DNA of 64,000 nucleotides from Pseudofrankia sp. DC12 (GCF_000966285.1 NZ_KQ031391.1:5456430-5520429), one strand, 5' to 3'. Counted from the first letter of the stretch, positions 9,127 to 17,781 are shown. The notes: a model not told the origin generated them from the letters alone. Translations and numbers: made by a program.

Positions 9127-9208
9127 GTCTGCACCCCTGCTGAGCTCGGTCGCGCGCGGAATGACTGCTGAGCTCCGTCGGCAGCGAGCTCCGGCCCCGT
9201 CCTTGCTG

Positions 9209-9256
9209 CCCGACCTCCCAAATCGGCTTCGCCGATTCGGCAGGGACCCTGCCGAC
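9209..9256 (-). repeat. Dispersed repeat, copy 1 (GATCGGCGAAGCCGAT-type core)
   Basis: Read on the minus strand: GGGTCCCTGCCG, then AATCGGCGAAGCCGATT, then TGGGAGGTCGGG. The core is a perfect palindrome around GAA. The same layout recurs at 10547-10604 and 31781-31824. This copy lies between the OB-fold gene and the Ltp4-like gene. Confidence 0.65.
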
Positions 9257-9283
9257 GGGACCTCCACTCGCTGCCTGCCGCGC

Positions 9284-10366
9284 TCAGAAGACCCGGTCCA
9301 GGTAGCGCTCGACGGGCAGGTCCGGCTCGCCGGTCGGGCGCCAGCCGGCGATCGCGCCGGTGGTGGCGCCCCAGCCGCGGTTGCCGAACTCGTCGGCGCT
9401 GCGCTCGGCCTCGGGCAGCCAGACCGCCTCGACCCGCATGCCCGGCCGTACGTCCTCGTTGGCGACGTCGACGACGGGCTGGAGGCCCAGCAGCGCCTCG
9501 ACCTCGTCGAGCAGCACCGAGACCCGCACGAACGGCTCGGTCTCCTTCTGGCCCGGATACGCCACCGGGGTGACGATCGTGAAGTTCGTGACGACGCCCC
9601 GGTCGGGCAGCACCAGGTCCTGGCTCTCGTCGAGCGGGATCCCGTCGATCGGGCAGAAGTCGCGGGGCGGCGCGTAGACCTTCGCGCAGGTCGGGCAGCG
9701 CTGGCCGATCAGCCTGCCGGCCATCATCGAGCGGGCGTACCGCTCGCCGGCCGGGGCGAGCGCCTCCTTGTAGGTCAGCGACGACCAGAACTCCATCGTG
9801 GCCACCGGCTCGCCCGGTCCGGCCGCGGCTCGGGCCGCCGCGTCGACGATGCCGGGGACGGCCTCGGCGCAACCGGCGGTCTCCTCGGGAACGAAGTACG
9901 CGAGGTCGTCCGGGCGGCCCTTCGGCTCGGCCCGGAACCGGGCGACCACCCGCAGCCCGCTACGCAGCGCGCCCTCGGGGGCGTCGACGACATGCATCAG
10001 GCTGGTATCGGCCCCGTCGAGCTGGATCAGCGCGAAGGCGAACGGCCGGTCGAGCGGGTGGCGCGCGTCCGGAACCGGCACCCAGGTCCAGGTCCAGACC
10101 GTGCCGGCCGGGCCGACGTCGACCAGCTCGCCGGACGTGGCCGCTCCGGTGTCCGGGTCATACTCCAACGGCGGGCAGAGCACCCGCGCGCCGCTGCGGA
10201 CACCGGTGATCCGGCCGGCGGCGAGCGCGATGAAGTACCCGCCGACGACCGGGCCGAGGCTGCGGCGGTACGGGAACTCGACGGTGTTGGTGACGATCCT
10301 GGGCACGGTCGCTGCCGCGGAGGTCTCAGGGCTTTCGACCTCGGATGCCCCAGCTGACACAGGCAA
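9284..10366 (-). CDS. Tandem DUF35 OB-fold protein with one zinc ribbon (Rv3521-like)
   Basis: 360-residue acyl-CoA-associated OB-fold protein. Two DUF35-type domains are visible: residues about 30-150 (lacking a zinc ribbon) and about 190-330 with the ribbon CPTCAKVYAPPRDFCPIDG. DUF35 proteins pair with thiolase-fold Ltp proteins; Rv3521 in mycobacteria sits beside ltp3 and ltp4 in the same way. The start is a TTG at 10366, chosen for the AGGAGG ribosome site five bases upstream. It is first in a four-gene minus-strand operon; KstR-type boxes lie 90-130 bases upstream. Confidence 0.85.
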   Translation of the reverse strand: MPVSAGASEVESPETSAAATVPRIVTNTVEFPYRRSLGPVVGGYFIALAAGRITGVRSGARVLCPPLEYDPDTGAATSGELVDVGPAGTVWTWTWVPVPDARHPLDRPFAFALIQLDGADTSLMHVVDAPEGALRSGLRVVARFRAEPKGRPDDLAYFVPEETAGCAEAVPGIVDAAARAAAGPGEPVATMEFWSSLTYKEALAPAGERYARSMMAGRLIGQRCPTCAKVYAPPRDFCPIDGIPLDESQDLVLPDRGVVTNFTIVTPVAYPGQKETEPFVRVSVLLDEVEALLGLQPVVDVANEDVRPGMRVEAVWLPEAERSADEFGNRGWGATTGAIAGWRPTGEPDLPVERYLDRVF

Positions 10367-10457
10367 GGCTGCCTCCTGGCATCGCGTCCGCCCGGGGCAC
10401 GCGCCGGCCGGGCGGGGGAGCGACGGATGAACGTGTCGACGGACGAGTCGCGACGAG

Positions 10458-10496
10458 AACGTGTTGCTGTTCTACCGCAAAATAAGAACAGGTTCT
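10458..10496 (-). promoter_or_regulatory. KstR-type operator pair
   Basis: AGAACAGGTTCT at 10485-10496 is a perfect palindrome and matches the KstR consensus TnnAACnnGTTnnA at all but the first base. A second core, AACGTGTT, is at 10458-10465. On the minus strand the palindrome runs straight into TTATTTT, a plausible -10, so a repressor here would block the OB-fold/ltp4/ltp3/cyclase operon. Confidence 0.72.
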
Positions 10497-10546
10497 AGGG
10501 TGAGCGCCCCGAACGGACGCGGAGCGACCGCGGGGCGCTCCGCCTC

Positions 10547-10604
10547 GGGGTCCCTCCCGGATCGACGGAAGCGATCTGGGAGGTCGGCGATCTGGGAGGT
10601 CCGG
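10547..10604 (+). repeat. Dispersed repeat, copy 2, with partial duplication
   Basis: GGGGTCCCTCCCGGATCGACGG begins the copy in the same order as copies 1 and 3, followed by AAGCGATCTGGGAGGTC. The end is duplicated (GCGATCTGGGAGGTC twice, 15 and then 15 bases). The core palindrome is degraded here. Confidence 0.55.
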
Positions 10605-10748
10605 CGCGCCCTCCCGGCGCTTACGGCCCCGCGGTGTGAATGTCGGTGGTCAGAGTTGATCTGGGGTCGGTTTCGTGGTTGCGTCCGGCCACTCGCCGTC
10701 GCCCTGGTTGCGATTAGCCCGCCCGTGAAAACGTTGCATGATCGATTG

Positions 10749-10760
10749 AGAATGTGTTCT
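10749..10760 (+). promoter_or_regulatory. KstR-like box in front of the Liv operon
   Basis: AGAATGTGTTCT differs from the palindrome AGAACnnGTTCT at one position; against TnnAACnnGTTnnA there are two mismatches. It lies about 100 bases before the livHM-like start and runs into CTATGT, a possible -10. Together with 10485-10496 it would give each divergent promoter its own site. Confidence 0.5.
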
Positions 10761-10860
10761 ATGTCTTCACGTGTGGCTGTGGCGTAGGCCACAATGATCG
10801 ACGGCCGGGATCGTCCGAGCGGGCTGCGGCCGGCCGACAGAGGAGACGGGAGGTCGGCGC

Positions 10861-13104
10861 ATGCACGAGTTCCTGGTCTTCACGATCAGTGGCCTGACGA
10901 CGGCCGGGATCTACGCGATCAGCGCGTCCGGGCTGACCCTCACCTACGTCACCACCGGCGTGTTCAACATCGCCCACGGCGCGACCGGCATGCTCGCCGC
11001 GTTCGTCTACTGGCAGTTGCGCTACGGCTGGGGCTGGCCGACACCGGTGGCGCTGCTGCTCTGCGTCTGCGTAGCCGCCCCGCTGTTCGGGCTGCTGCTG
11101 GAACGGGTGGTGATGCGCCGGCTCGCCGGCGCCCCCGAGACCACCAGGCTGGTCGTCACCGTGGCGGTGCTCGTCGTCCTGGTCTCGGTCGACCAGTGGA
11201 TCTGGGACCCCAGCGAGTTCCGCGGCTCGCGGGAGCTGTTCGCCGGCCGGGGCGTCCATCTCGGCGACATCCAGGTGCCGTACAACGATCTGATCGTCCT
11301 GCTGGTCGCGGCGGCGGTCGCCGGCGCGCTGTGGCTGTTGCTGCACCGCAGCCGGGCCGGCATCGCGATGCGGGCCCGGGTCGACGACCCGGCGCTCGCG
11401 ACGCTGAACGGTGCCCGGCCGCGGACGTCGGCGCGGCTGGCCTGGATGATCGGCACCGCACTGGCGGCGCTCGCCGGCATCCTGATCGCGCCCAAGCTGA
11501 CCATGTCGGCCATCCCGCTCACGCTGCTCATCGTCAACGCCTACGCGGCCGCCGTCATCGGGAGGCTGCGCAGCCTTCCGATGACGTTCGCCGGCGCGCT
11601 CGTCGTCGGGCTGCTGTCCGACTTCGCCGTCGGCTACCTGCCGAAGATCAGCTACGGCCAGCAGTACCTGCGCGGCGTGCTGCCGGTGGTGCCGGTCCTG
11701 GTGCTGCTGGTGGCGTTGCTGGTGCTGCGGGCCTCCCGGCTGCGCGGCCGGCCGTCGCTGGCCGTCCGGGAGATCACCCCGACGCCGACCTGGGCCGGTG
11801 GGCTGTGGTTCTGCACCGCGGTCCTGTTCGCCGCGCTGATCGCCGCGACGACGATGCGCCCGGCCGACCTGTTCGCCTCCACCTCGATGTGGGGGCTCGC
11901 GATCGTCGGCCTGTCGATGGTGCCACTGGTCGGCTACGCGGGCCGCATCTCGCTGTGCCAGCTGAGCTTCGCCGGGATCGGCGGCGCGGTCGTCGCGCAC
12001 GCCGGGCACGGCGGCGATCCGGCGGCCCTGCTGCTGGCCGCCGCCGTCGCGGCCGTCGTCGGCGCCGTCGTCTCACTGCCGGCGCTGCGGCTGTCCGGGA
12101 TCTACCTGGCGCTGCTGACCGGCGCGTTCGCCGTCACACTGGACAACTGGATCTTCCAGCTGCCGTCGTTCACCGTCGCCGGCCACCGCTTCGACTTCTT
12201 CGAGGGCGGCACGCTGTCCGTCGACCGGTTCCGGCTCGGGTCCTTCCACACCGACTCCTCGAAGGCGTTCTTCTTCACCGGCGCGGTGCTGTTCGTCGCC
12301 GCGGCCCTCGTCGTCATCGCGGTGCGGCGCAGCGAGCTCGGCCAGCGGCTGATCGCGGTCAAGGAGAGCCCGGCGGCGTCGGCCACGCTCGGGATGAACG
12401 TCCGGCTGACGACGTTGGTCGTGTTCACCCTCTCGGCCGCGATCGCCGGGCTCGGCGGCGGTGTCTACGCCTCGGCGGTGCGCTCGACCACCGCGGACGC
12501 GTTCAGCTTCTTCACCGGGCTGACGCTGCTGCTGCTCGTCGTGGTCGGCGGGGTGAGCTCGATCGGCAGCGGGCTGGCCGCCGGCGTGCTGCTCGGCAGC
12601 GCCGCCGTCAGCAGCGCCGCCGGGGACTCGGCGGGCAGGGTCACCGCGACCGTCACCGGACTGGCCGCGCTCGCGCTGGCCGCCAACCCGAACGGCCTGA
12701 TCCCCTCGGTGCTGCGGCCCGCCTACGAGCCGGTGCGCCGGGCGCCCGTCGTGCTCGTCGGCGCGGTCGGCGTCGTGGCCGCGTTCTGGGCGCTGGAGCT
12801 GGCCCACCTGGTCACCGGCGGGCTGTTCCTCGTGGTCGTCGCGGTGGTCGCGGCCGCGGCGCCGCTGGTCGCGCGGGCCGTCGTCGGCGGCTCCTGGGCG
12901 GCGGCCGCGCCGAACCCGGCGCTGGCCGCCGTCAGCGCCCGGGCGCCGGCCGAGGGGCCGGACGCCGGGCTGTCGGGCCCGCTGGAGTGGCTCGGCTTCG
13001 ACGCGCCGGTGAGCCGGGCCGACCTCGACGTGCTCGACGCCCGGCTCGCGCTGGACACCGTCGATCCCGGTCTGCCGCGGGAGGTCCGCGTTGGTGTTGC
13101 TTGA
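10861..13104 (+). CDS. Liv-type ABC permease, LivH-LivM fusion
   Basis: 747-residue inner-membrane protein carrying both permease halves of a branched-chain-amino-acid-type (HAAT) ABC importer. Residues about 1-290 are LivH-like (ISASGLTLTYVTTGVFNIAHG is the typical opening), and about 325-650 are LivM-like (LSMVPLVGYAGRISLCQ, then VKESPAASATLGMNV). Two extra helices and a soluble tail of about 100 residues follow. The ATG has GGGAGG upstream. The gene starts an operon with two ATPases, overlapping the first by 14 bases. No binding protein is encoded here; the one at 46630 is a candidate partner. Position behind a KstR-like box suggests a steroid-derived or other hydrophobic acid as substrate rather than amino acids; that is inference. 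Confidence 0.9.
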   Translation: MHEFLVFTISGLTTAGIYAISASGLTLTYVTTGVFNIAHGATGMLAAFVYWQLRYGWGWPTPVALLLCVCVAAPLFGLLLERVVMRRLAGAPETTRLVVTVAVLVVLVSVDQWIWDPSEFRGSRELFAGRGVHLGDIQVPYNDLIVLLVAAAVAGALWLLLHRSRAGIAMRARVDDPALATLNGARPRTSARLAWMIGTALAALAGILIAPKLTMSAIPLTLLIVNAYAAAVIGRLRSLPMTFAGALVVGLLSDFAVGYLPKISYGQQYLRGVLPVVPVLVLLVALLVLRASRLRGRPSLAVREITPTPTWAGGLWFCTAVLFAALIAATTMRPADLFASTSMWGLAIVGLSMVPLVGYAGRISLCQLSFAGIGGAVVAHAGHGGDPAALLLAAAVAAVVGAVVSLPALRLSGIYLALLTGAFAVTLDNWIFQLPSFTVAGHRFDFFEGGTLSVDRFRLGSFHTDSSKAFFFTGAVLFVAAALVVIAVRRSELGQRLIAVKESPAASATLGMNVRLTTLVVFTLSAAIAGLGGGVYASAVRSTTADAFSFFTGLTLLLLVVVGGVSSIGSGLAAGVLLGSAAVSSAAGDSAGRVTATVTGLAALALAANPNGLIPSVLRPAYEPVRRAPVVLVGAVGVVAAFWALELAHLVTGGLFLVVVAVVAAAAPLVARAVVGGSWAAAAPNPALAAVSARAPAEGPDAGLSGPLEWLGFDAPVSRADLDVLDARLALDTVDPGLPREVRVGVA

Positions 13105-13921
13105 GGTCCGCGACGTGACGGTTCGCTACGGCGGGCACGTGGCGCTGAACGGGGTCAGCCTCGGGGTCGAGGCCGGCCGGGTCACCGGGCTGATCGGGCC
13201 GAACGGTGCGGGGAAGACCAGCCTGTTCAACGTCCTGACCGGCCTGCTCACTCCCAGCTCGGGGCAGGTGCTGCTCGACGGCGAGGACGTCACCGGCCTC
13301 GCTCCCTACCGGCGGGCCCGGCGGGGCATGGCCAGGACCTTCCAGATCCTGGAGCTGTTCGGCCAGCTCACCGTGCTGGAGAACGTGCAGCTCGCGGCCA
13401 GGCTGCGCCGCCGCATGCCGGGCCGCCACTCGCGGACCGGCGTGGCATGGCAGCGCGGTCCCGGCACGGTCGACCCGCGTGCCCTGCTCGACCGGGTCGG
13501 CCTGGCCGCGATGGCCGACCGGCGGGCCGACACCCTGCCGACCGGGCAGGGCCGGCGCCTCGAGCTCGCCAGGGCGCTGGCCGTCCGGCCCCGGGTGCTG
13601 CTGCTCGACGAGCCCGCGAGCGGGCAGGACGAGGCGGAGACGGCCGCTTTCGGCGACCTGCTCGGCGACCTCGCCGACGAGGGCCTGGCGATCCTGCTCG
13701 TCGAGCACGACATGACGCTGGTCATGGGCGTGTGCGCACACTTGTACGTGCTGGACTTCGGCAGCCTGATGGCCGAGGGTGACCCGGCCGGCGTGCGGGC
13801 CGACCCGCGCGTGCGCGAGGCCTATCTCGGCACCGTTCCCGAGCCGGGCGGCCCAGCCGACGGGCTGACGCTCACGGGGCTGGCCGCGCCGGCCGGGCAC
13901 GCCGCCGGGGAGCCGCGATGA
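13091..13921 (+). CDS. ABC transporter ATPase, LivG-like
   Basis: Cytoplasmic ATPase of about 276 residues energising the LivHM-like permease. Walker A is GPNGAGKTS, Walker B VLLLDEPASG, and the switch histidine is in LLVEHDM. The signature motif is atypical, LPTGQGRRLELARAL instead of LSxGQ. The LivG-specific insert (RRARRGMARTFQ) is present. The start may be TTG 13091 or GTG 13094; a GGAGG lies upstream of both, inside the permease gene. It overlaps livF by four bases (ATGA). Confidence 0.92.
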   Translation: MVLLEVRDVTVRYGGHVALNGVSLGVEAGRVTGLIGPNGAGKTSLFNVLTGLLTPSSGQVLLDGEDVTGLAPYRRARRGMARTFQILELFGQLTVLENVQLAARLRRRMPGRHSRTGVAWQRGPGTVDPRALLDRVGLAAMADRRADTLPTGQGRRLELARALAVRPRVLLLDEPASGQDEAETAAFGDLLGDLADEGLAILLVEHDMTLVMGVCAHLYVLDFGSLMAEGDPAGVRADPRVREAYLGTVPEPGGPADGLTLTGLAAPAGHAAGEPR

Positions 13922-14739
13922 TCGCCGGGCTGCGGCAGCGCCGGCCCGTGGACGCGCCGGACGTGGCGCCGGCCGCTGCTCCTGGAGCGCCGCTCGTCGA
14001 GGTCCGCGGGCTGCGGGCCGGCTACGGCCGGGTCGAGGTCCTCCACGGCGTGGACCTCTCCGTCCGGGCGGGTCAGGTGCTGGCGATCCTCGGTCCGAAC
14101 GGGGCCGGCAAGTCGACGCTGCTGCGGGTGCTGGCCGGCCTGCACCCGTGCGCCGGCGGCGACGTCGTGCTCGGCGGGCGGCGGGTCACGGGCGCGGACC
14201 CGGTCGACCTCGCCCGCCGCGGGCTGTGCCTGATCCCGGAGGGGCGGGGCGTGTTCCCGAGTCTCACGGTCCGGGAGAACCTGCGGATGATGACGCACCG
14301 GCGGGCCGGGATGTCGGTGGCCGAGGTGGAGGAGCGGGCGGTCGCGCGGTTCCCGCGGCTCGGCCAGCGGCTGCACCAGCCGGCCGGCACGATGAGCGGC
14401 GGCGAGCAGCAGATGCTCGCCCTGGCCCGGGCGATCGTGGCCGAGCCAGCGGTGCTGCTGCTCGACGAGCTGTCGATGGGACTCGCACCCCGGGTCGTGG
14501 CCGAGCTGTACGAGACCGTGCGGGCTGTCGCCGCCGAGAACGTGACGATCATCGTGGTCGAGCAGTTCGCGGCGACGGTCCTGGCGGTCGCCGACATCGC
14601 CGCGGTGCTGGTCGAGGGACGGGTCGCCGTGGCCGGCCCGCCCGCCGAGATCGCGGGCCGGCTGTCGAGCGCCTACCTGCTCGGCCAGCGCCCGCCTGAC
14701 GACTCCGGCGTGGCGGCCCCGCGCGCCGCCGCGCCATGA
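13918..14739 (+). CDS. ABC transporter ATPase, LivF-like
   Basis: 273-residue second ATPase of the importer. Walker A GPNGAGKST, signature MSGGEQQMLALARA, Walker B VLLLDELSMGLAP and switch EQFA are all intact. The extra 20 residues at the N-terminus are low-complexity. It is coupled to livG by an ATGA overlap and followed 80 bases later by a small membrane protein gene in the same direction. Confidence 0.92.
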   Translation: MIAGLRQRRPVDAPDVAPAAAPGAPLVEVRGLRAGYGRVEVLHGVDLSVRAGQVLAILGPNGAGKSTLLRVLAGLHPCAGGDVVLGGRRVTGADPVDLARRGLCLIPEGRGVFPSLTVRENLRMMTHRRAGMSVAEVEERAVARFPRLGQRLHQPAGTMSGGEQQMLALARAIVAEPAVLLLDELSMGLAPRVVAELYETVRAVAAENVTIIVVEQFAATVLAVADIAAVLVEGRVAVAGPPAEIAGRLSSAYLLGQRPPDDSGVAAPRAAAP

Positions 14740-14818
14740 GACGCCCCGGACGGCCACCCGCCGTGACCACACGAAGGCCCGCCCGCCGGGCCACCACGAC
14801 GATCGACGAGGTGAGATC

Positions 14819-15238
14819 GTGACGACCGAGACCACCAGCACCCCGACCGCCGTGGCCGGCCCGCCTGGCACCGGGGGCGACGCCGCCCAGGTCGGCGGCA
14901 CCGGTCCCGCCGGCCCCGGGCCGGGGAGCCGGGCCGAGGCGTTCCGCGCGGAGATGGCGACACTGCGCATCCGTGACCCGCGAGGCCGCCTCGACGGGCT
15001 GTTGCTGCGCGCCGGCGCCCTGCTGCTCGTGCTGGGGCCGGTGCTCGGGATCGTCGCCTACTTCCTGTCGCACTCGACGACGAACCCGCTGCAGCAGCGG
15101 GACGCGGTCGTGCTCGGCACGGTCGGCGTCTCCGTGACCGTCGTGGGCGCCGCGCTGTTCGTGCGCTACTCGATGGCCGCGTTCCTGCGCTTCTGGCTCG
15201 CGCGCATCCTGTTCGACCGCGAACACCCGCCGACCTGA
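14819..15238 (+). CDS. Two-helix membrane protein of the Liv operon, unknown function
   Basis: 139 residues, GTG start with GAGGTGA just upstream. The first 45 residues are low-complexity (Gly/Ala/Pro/Thr). Two transmembrane helices follow (about 63-83, LLLRAGALLLVLGPVLGIVA, and about 98-118, VLGTVGVSVTVVGAALFVRY), then a short basic end FWLARILFDREH. No known domain is recognised. The position directly behind livF suggests an accessory of the transporter. Confidence 0.75.
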   Translation: MTTETTSTPTAVAGPPGTGGDAAQVGGTGPAGPGPGSRAEAFRAEMATLRIRDPRGRLDGLLLRAGALLLVLGPVLGIVAYFLSHSTTNPLQQRDAVVLGTVGVSVTVVGAALFVRYSMAAFLRFWLARILFDREHPPT

Positions 15239-15316
15239 GCCGGAGCGCCCGCGCCGAGCTGGCGGTCAGGCCGCTCGGGTTGTCGGTGGGCGCGCCGGCC
15301 GTGGCAGGGTGGGGGC

Positions 15317-15742
15317 ATGGTTGCGATGGGTGCGGGAGAGTGGCAGGCGTTCGCGGGGGCCGGGACGCGGACCGGGAAGCTCGCGACGGTGCGGGCGGAC
15401 GGGCGGCCGCATCTGGCCCCGATCTGGTTCGTGCTCGACAGGGAGGACATCCTCTTCAACACCGGCGCCGACACGGTCAAGGGACGCAACCTGCGCCGGG
15501 ACGGTCGGGCGAGCCTGTGCGTCGACGACGACACGCCGCCCTACGCGTTCGTGATCGTCAACGGCACTGTGACGCTCTCGGAGGATCTCGCCGAGGTGCG
15601 CCGGTGGGCCGCGGTGATCGGCGGGCGCTACATGGGCGCGGACCGAGCCGAGGAGTTCGGCCGCCGCAACGGCGTGCCCGGCGAGCTTCTGGTCCGTCTC
15701 ACCCCGACCAGCGTCCTGGCCGAGCGCGCCGTCGCGGACTAG
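15317..15742 (+). CDS. PPOX-class, probably F420-dependent, oxidoreductase
   Basis: 141-residue split-barrel flavin/F420-binding protein of the pyridoxamine-phosphate-oxidase fold. It shows the family pattern KLATVRADGRPHLAPIWFVLD, TVKGRNLRRDGRASL and a C-terminal strand RLTPTSVLAER. Its length and pattern fit the Rv1155-like group that uses F420. Substrate is unknown. The ATG follows GGTGGGGGC. It stands alone, converging on the M56 peptidase gene. Confidence 0.82.
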   Translation: MVAMGAGEWQAFAGAGTRTGKLATVRADGRPHLAPIWFVLDREDILFNTGADTVKGRNLRRDGRASLCVDDDTPPYAFVIVNGTVTLSEDLAEVRRWAAVIGGRYMGADRAEEFGRRNGVPGELLVRLTPTSVLAERAVAD

Positions 15743-15788
15743 CGCGTCGCCGAGTGGTCCGTCGCGGGCCGGTCTGGACCCGCGTGGC

Positions 15789-16931
15789 TCAGGGCCCGAA
15801 CTGGTCCTCGACGGTCAGGGCGATCCGCAACGGGGTGTGGACGTCGTAAACGATGTTGCCGGCCCACAGGCAGGAGCTCAGCGACAGGATCGCGGGGATG
15901 GTGACCAGCATCCGGTGCCTGCTGCTCGGCAGCGGCCGCAGCAGGGCGCTGACGCGGCGCGGGACCGGGCCGGGCTGAGCCGGGCGCAGCCGGGCGTAAC
16001 GGGGCCGCCACCTGCTGGGGGTGCGCCGCGGGCGGTCGACCAGCCAGGCGGGCGAGGTGATCCGCAGCGCGTGCGGCTCGACCGGATGACGGCCGGACTG
16101 GTGCGTCGGGCACCAGGAGGCGCCGGGCGCCGGCGCGGCCGCTCGGGCCGACAGCCGCCGGGCCGGGGCCGGCTTCCCGGAGGACGGTGACGCGGACGCC
16201 GACCGGGCCGGGGCCGCCGAGCCAGCGGCGGCGGTGGCCAGCGCGACGGCACCGATGGTCCGGGCGACCAGAGCCCGGTCCCCGATCTCGAGCGCGGCCC
16301 GTTCGTCGGCCCAGCGCTCGACGCCGTACTCGACCAGCCGGGCGACCGGGCGCAGCAGTGGCTGGCCGGCGGCGGCGAGCCGGGCCGCGTCGACGTAGCG
16401 GTGGTGGTGACAGGCGAGGTGTGCCCGCTCGTGCGCCAGCACGACCTTGAGCTCGTCGCTGCTCAACGCGTCCCGCAGCGCCTCGGTGACCACGATCCGG
16501 CCGCGAACGCCGGGCAGCGTGAACGCGTCCGGCGCCGTGCCGGGCACGACGACCACGAGGTCCTCACCTGGCAGCGCCGCGGCCTCGTCCTCGGCGGCCC
16601 GCAGGGCCGCCCGCTGCCGGTGGAAGGCGCGGATCGCGGATACCGCCGCGACGATCGCGACGATCGCGAACGGACCGGACAGCCACGCGTCTCGGCCGGC
16701 GTCGGCCCACGCCTCGGTGGTCCAGCCGCGCTTGCCTGTCTTCACGATCGCCGTCGTCGTGTGGATGCCGCTGGCGAACAGCACCAGCGCCGTGGCGAGT
16801 GCCAGCAGGCAGGCTGACACGGTGAACGCCACGACGGCGACTCCGGCCGCCACCCGGTCGGCGAGCAGCCGCATCACGAGCGTGCCCAGCAGCGGCGCGA
16901 CGAGCGCGCACAGGACCAGCTCGCGGACCAT
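15789..16931 (-). CDS. M56/M48-type membrane metallopeptidase (BlaR1-like)
   Basis: 380-residue membrane zinc peptidase. There are hydrophobic helices at about 5-25, 32-52 and 85-103, then the zinc motif HERAH (in LAHERAHLACHHH, about residue 165) and the downstream ERWADERAA helix. A basic, Ala/Pro-rich segment (about 245-330) precedes a final helix (MLVTIPAILSLSSCLWAGNI). No penicillin-binding sensor domain is present. Its ATG abuts the stop of a BlaI-type repressor gene, the usual regulator/peptidase pairing, in which the peptidase would cleave or inactivate the repressor. Confidence 0.88.
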   Translation of the reverse strand: MVRELVLCALVAPLLGTLVMRLLADRVAAGVAVVAFTVSACLLALATALVLFASGIHTTTAIVKTGKRGWTTEAWADAGRDAWLSGPFAIVAIVAAVSAIRAFHRQRAALRAAEDEAAALPGEDLVVVVPGTAPDAFTLPGVRGRIVVTEALRDALSSDELKVVLAHERAHLACHHHRYVDAARLAAAGQPLLRPVARLVEYGVERWADERAALEIGDRALVARTIGAVALATAAAGSAAPARSASASPSSGKPAPARRLSARAAAPAPGASWCPTHQSGRHPVEPHALRITSPAWLVDRPRRTPSRWRPRYARLRPAQPGPVPRRVSALLRPLPSSRHRMLVTIPAILSLSSCLWAGNIVYDVHTPLRIALTVEDQFGP

Positions 16932-17585
16932 TCAGTGTCCGGCCGGTATGCCGCCGAAGCCTGAACCGTGCCCGCGCCGCCCGTCTCGGGCGTCAGGAGG
17001 TCGAGCCGCGCCGTCCCAGCCTCGGTCTGGGGCGTTGCCGCGGTCGGACGACCCTTCGGCGAGCAGCTGACGGATCAGCGCCTCGTCGCCAGGCGAGAGG
17101 GCGGCGACGAAGTGGGTCAGCGCTGGGCGGTGGTCGGCCTGCTCGTCGAGCAGCCGGTTCATCCGCCAGGCGACCAGGCTCGCGGCGTCGGACTTCGCGA
17201 CATAGAGGAACGCGCGACCGGCTCGTCGGCGCGTCACGACGCCCTTGCCATGCAGCCGGGTGAGCGTCGTCACGACGGCGCTGTAGGACAGCGCGGGGCC
17301 GCCGTTGAGCCGCTCCCGTACCTGTGCGGGCGAGAGCTCGCGGCGCGCGGTGTGCAGCACCGTGAGAATCTCGGCCTCCAGGGACCCCGGTGACCGGCGC
17401 CGGCCGCGTCCAGCGGCGGCGGCCAGCCCCACTCCGGTCATCGCTCCGGCGTGGTCGTCGAGGTCGTCAGCGCCGTAGGCGCCGGCCTCGGTGAGGGCCC
17501 CGTCCAGCAGGCCGGTCCCACCCAGGCGGTCGTCACGGGCATCGTCCGCGTTTGCGTCGGCATCGGATACCACGCCTATGACCAT
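16932..17585 (-). CDS. BlaI/MecI/CopY-family repressor
   Basis: Winged-helix repressor. The HTH core is GSLEAEILTVLHTARRELSPAQVRERL, split here as GSLEAEILTVLHTA and LSPAQVRERL, followed by SYSAVVTTLTRLHGKGVV and a wing RRRAGRAFLY. A helical dimerisation part ends ALSPGDEALIRQLLAE, with an unusual Gly/Arg/Asp-rich tail of about 40 residues. The start is uncertain: ATG 17585 has a GGGG five bases away but adds an acidic 48-residue leader; ATG 17441 gives the usual family N-terminus. It is transcribed with the M56 peptidase. Confidence 0.82.
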   Translation of the reverse strand: MVIGVVSDADANADDARDDRLGGTGLLDGALTEAGAYGADDLDDHAGAMTGVGLAAAAGRGRRRSPGSLEAEILTVLHTARRELSPAQVRERLNGGPALSYSAVVTTLTRLHGKGVVTRRRAGRAFLYVAKSDAASLVAWRMNRLLDEQADHRPALTHFVAALSPGDEALIRQLLAEGSSDRGNAPDRGWDGAARPPDARDGRRGHGSGFGGIPAGH

Positions 17586-17767
17586 ACGGACCCCGGCGAC
17601 CTCTATGCGAGGGGTGGGGTGGCTACGGCGCGTCGAGGCCGGACCGCGCCGGCATGTGGCGGACGCCGCGCACCCGCTCGGGCACGATTCGCGCACCTTC
17701 TCCCTAGGCTGGCCCCTGAACCGGGCCTGGATCGGCGCCCGCTGCGGGCGGCCCGGCGATCCGCCCG

Positions 17768-17781
17768 ACCAAGCGCTTGGT
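17768..17781 (+). promoter_or_regulatory. KstR2 operator, perfect palindrome
   Basis: ACCAAGCGCTTGGT matches the KstR2 consensus AnCAAGnnCTTGnT at every fixed base and is itself a perfect palindrome. It lies 20 bases upstream of the kstR2-like GTG, between the expected -35 and -10 positions, as for autorepression. Confidence 0.88.

Larger units (their letters stand above)
10367..10860. other. Divergent regulatory region between OB-fold and Liv operons
   Basis: 494 bases without a gene. It holds three KstR-like boxes and one copy of the dispersed repeat, listed separately. No other distinctive element was found. Confidence 0.6.
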
